Of a stretch of DNA of 64,000 nt, positions 62,166-64,000 are shown piece after piece. The stretch covers positions 103,711-167,710 of the forward strand of contig JABLXG010000003.1 in NCBI GenBank assembly GCA_013178165.1, written 5' to 3'. The stretch comes from Anaerolineae bacterium (lineage in GTDB: Bacteria; Chloroflexota; Anaerolineae; Aggregatilineales; Ch27). Under the pieces are notes generated by a model that did no database searches, had not been told where the DNA came from, and saw nothing but the letters and a program-made list of their open reading frames with translations. The translations under genes were made by a program, and so were the position numbers. Every line of letters starts with the position of its first letter. The first letter of the stretch is position 1.

Positions 62166-63602
62166 CTACTCCTGCCCGATCTGCATGATCTTGAGGAAAT
62201 TGGTCGGGCCGTGCTGGTTAAACGGATGCCCGCCGGTGATGACTACGGTATCGCCGGGTCTGGCATACCCGCTCTGGATGACCGTCGGGATAATCTGCTG
62301 CCAGAACTCAAGATCATCCTCGTAGTAGTCCGATTTGAGCGGCTGCACGCCCCACAGCAGCGCCAGGCGGCGATAAATATGATCATAGGGCGTCAGGGCA
62401 ATGATCGGCACTGCCGGCCGGTAATGGGAAACCTGCCGCGCTGTCCGCCCGGACTGGGTGAAGACCCAGATGGCGTTCACCGCCAGCGCCTTGGTGATCG
62501 CGCTGACCGCTGTGCCGATGGCCTGCGGGATCGTCTGCACCTCGTGCAGTACCCAGTCGGTAGAATCGGTATGGGAATGCGGGGGTAGCGTACCGCTGGT
62601 TTCGACAGCGGCGGCGATGGCGGCCATCGTCTGTACGGCCTCGACCGGATACTGGCCGATTGACGTTTCGCCGCTGAGCATCACGGCGTCGCTGCCATCC
62701 AGGATGGCATTGGCGATATCACTGACCTCGGCGCGGGTAGGTGAAGGATCGTTGATCATCGATTCGAGCATCTGGGTGGCGGTGATGACCGGCACGGCGC
62801 GGCGGTTGGCGGCGGCGATGATGTGCTTCTGAATCAGCGGAACCTGCTCCAGCGGGATTTCGACGCCCAGATCGCCGCGGGCGACCATCACGCCATCGGC
62901 GACGTCCAGGATGTCATTGAGCACGGCCAGCGCCTCTGGTCGCTCGATCTTGGCGATGACGGGCACGTTGCGCCCGGCCCCGGCGATCAGCTTCTTGACC
63001 TGTTCCACGTCCCCGGCGCGGCGCACAAACGAAATTGCCACGTAGTCCACGTCATGGGCCAGGCCGAACTCCAGATCGGCGATGTCCTTGCGGGTGACGC
63101 TGGGGGCGCTGATGTTGACGCCGGGCAGGTTGATGCCCTGCTTGGGGCGCAACACGCCGCCGTTGCAGACCCGGCAGATCACCTCCGTGGCCGTTTTTTC
63201 CAGCACTTCCAGAGCGATCCGCCCGTCAGAGAGCAGGATGCGATCAGCAGGATGGACATCCTGCGGCAGGGCTTTGTAGGTGGTGCTGACCCGTTCGGAT
63301 GTACCAAGCACGTCGTCGGTAGTCAGGGTGAATTGCTGGCCTGCCTTCAAAACCAGCGGCTCATCGTGGAGGTGCTCGCCGGTACGCATCTTGGGGCCAG
63401 CCAGGTCCTGCAGGATGGCGACAGGCTGGCCCAGTTCAGCGGCGGCCCGCCGTACCAGCTCAATACGCCGGGCGTGTTCCGCATGATCGCCATGCGAAAA
63501 GTTAAGGCGGGCGACGTTCATCCCGGCCTGGATCAGCCGGACGATCGACTCATAGGAATCGACCGCCGGGCCGAGGGTAGCGACAATCTTGGTGGCGCGC
63601 AT
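62166..63602 (-). CDS. pyk: Pyruvate kinase
   Basis: A 478-residue glycolytic enzyme of normal length, converting phosphoenolpyruvate and ADP to pyruvate and ATP. Features are MRATKIVATLGPAVDSYESI at the start, MNVARLNFSHGDHAEHARRI, the lid-domain region AILQDLAGPKMRTGEH, DGVMVARGDLGVEIPLEQVP and VPVITATQMLESMINDPSPT. AILDGSDAVMLSGETSIGQY and an intact C-terminal allosteric domain (QSGRTARQVSHYRPAVPIIA) follow. No extra phosphotransferase-like tail is present. The ATG at 63602 starts the conserved N-terminus; a longer TTG frame is unlikely. It lies 38 bp after a homocysteine S-methyltransferase gene and is probably co-transcribed with it. Confidence 0.98.
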   Translation of the reverse strand: MRATKIVATLGPAVDSYESIVRLIQAGMNVARLNFSHGDHAEHARRIELVRRAAAELGQPVAILQDLAGPKMRTGEHLHDEPLVLKAGQQFTLTTDDVLGTSERVSTTYKALPQDVHPADRILLSDGRIALEVLEKTATEVICRVCNGGVLRPKQGINLPGVNISAPSVTRKDIADLEFGLAHDVDYVAISFVRRAGDVEQVKKLIAGAGRNVPVIAKIERPEALAVLNDILDVADGVMVARGDLGVEIPLEQVPLIQKHIIAAANRRAVPVITATQMLESMINDPSPTRAEVSDIANAILDGSDAVMLSGETSIGQYPVEAVQTMAAIAAAVETSGTLPPHSHTDSTDWVLHEVQTIPQAIGTAVSAITKALAVNAIWVFTQSGRTARQVSHYRPAVPIIALTPYDHIYRRLALLWGVQPLKSDYYEDDLEFWQQIIPTVIQSGYARPGDTVVITGGHPFNQHGPTNFLKIMQIGQE

Positions 63603-63640
63603 CGAATGGGTATCCTCGCTTTCGCTGGAAGTCAGCCGGG

Positions 63641-64000
63641 TCAACCGATCTGCAAGCGTTCGGCGATAGCGCGGATGTGGGCCGGGGTGCTGCCGCAGCA
63701 GGCGCCGATGATCGTCGCCCCGGCGGCCTGCAGGCGGACGGCGAAATCGGCCATCACCTCCGGCGTGGCGTCGTAGACCGCCGCGCCGCCTTCCAGGCGC
63801 GGCAGACCGGCGTTAGCCTTGGCTACCAGCACAACATCCGGGTTCACGGCCCGCATCCGGTTGATGACGGCCTCCAGTTCATCGGGACCTTTGCCGCAGT
63901 TGCCGCCCAGCGCCAGCGGCCCCAGCGCCCCCAGTTCGGCGATGGCCTGTTCCGGCGTGACGCCCATCATCGTGCGGCCGTTGGTGTCAAAGGTCATCGT
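63641..64000 (-). CDS. Homocysteine S-methyltransferase, C-terminal part (cut by window edge)
   Basis: The visible 118-120 residues are the C-terminal end of a Pfam S-methyl_trans barrel. ALGPLALGGNCGKGPDELEA contains the first zinc Cys and IIGACCGSTPAHIRAIAERL the second and third. The motif GACCGS corresponds to the family G-G-C-C-G-S/T, with Ala for one Gly. The enzymes transfer a methyl group to homocysteine. The N-terminal two-thirds lie beyond position 64000, so the exact type (BHMT, MetH-like or MmuM) cannot be decided. The true start is outside the window, and codons at 63997 are not the start. It precedes pyruvate kinase on the same strand. Confidence 0.88.
   Translation of the reverse strand, partial: TMTFDTNGRTMMGVTPEQAIAELGALGPLALGGNCGKGPDELEAVINRMRAVNPDVVLVAKANAGLPRLEGGAAVYDATPEVMADFAVRLQAAGATIIGACCGSTPAHIRAIAERLQIG

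Overview
The window is GC-rich, densely packed bacterial chromosome. Secreted proteins, Ser/Thr kinases with FHA and WD40 domains, three carbohydrate ABC importers, LLM-type flavin oxidoreductases and a selenocysteine formate dehydrogenase together suggest a heterotrophic Chloroflexota (Anaerolineae-like) bacterium. That assignment is an inference from gene content; no rRNA or tRNA gene was seen. Many starts were moved downstream of the longest reading frame to an ATG or GTG behind a good Shine-Dalgarno sequence.

Layout. 91-3977 (-): a translationally coupled operon of M24 peptidase, RidA, LLM oxidoreductase, TIGR04076-like protein and a second LLM oxidoreductase. 4370-10274 (+): GntR/UTRA regulator, ROK sugar kinase, glutamine-amidotransferase-like protein and a sugar ABC importer without ATPase. 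10475-12586 (+): formate dehydrogenase with an in-frame UGA read as selenocysteine. 12912-20559 (+): phospho-signalling block of three FHA or FHA-like proteins and an FHA-bearing Ser/Thr kinase. One of these proteins spans the membrane and carries LysM, thrombospondin-3-like and five tandem Cys-paired modules outside. 20701-21768 (+): aldose-epimerase-like protein. 21842-25357 (-): DUF4062-STAND-TPR ATPase followed by a secreted subtilase.

25745-33533 (+): LacI regulator with two matching operators, ABC importer (SBP, two permeases, ATPase) and an (alpha/alpha)6-type glycosidase. Its first permease has two SH3-like modules inserted after the first membrane helix. 33613-43784 (-): a ten-gene locus of LacI, NamZ-type muramidase, ABC importer, tandem GNAT, PIG-L deacetylase, ROK kinase, SIS protein and a secreted TolB-like propeller. 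It reads as an amino-sugar (probably MurNAc) salvage locus. The only importer ATPase in the window (30541-31635) may serve all three importers.

44018-48067: msrA, a secreted GH3 beta-glucanase-type enzyme and a DUF1638 protein. 48200-49376: an AT-richer accessory patch with an orphan membrane protein and a small HTH protein. 49482-54278 (-): a 1598-residue fusion of Ser/Thr kinase, LuxR-type HTH, nSTAND ATPase, membrane helix and about 14 WD40 repeats. 54482-56910: secreted PAF-acetylhydrolase-like enzyme, a small acidic protein and a 216-bp element with inverted-repeat ends. 56941-64000: housekeeping genes uvrB, dusB, a DUF1475-like protein, an erythromycin-esterase-like enzyme, pyruvate kinase and a truncated homocysteine S-methyltransferase.

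General patterns. A strong GC-rich hairpin separates the substrate-binding gene from the first permease in all three importers. Convergent gene pairs share symmetric hairpin terminators. All seven recognisable signal peptides end in Ala-Gln followed by Gly or Glu, with no lipobox cysteine.
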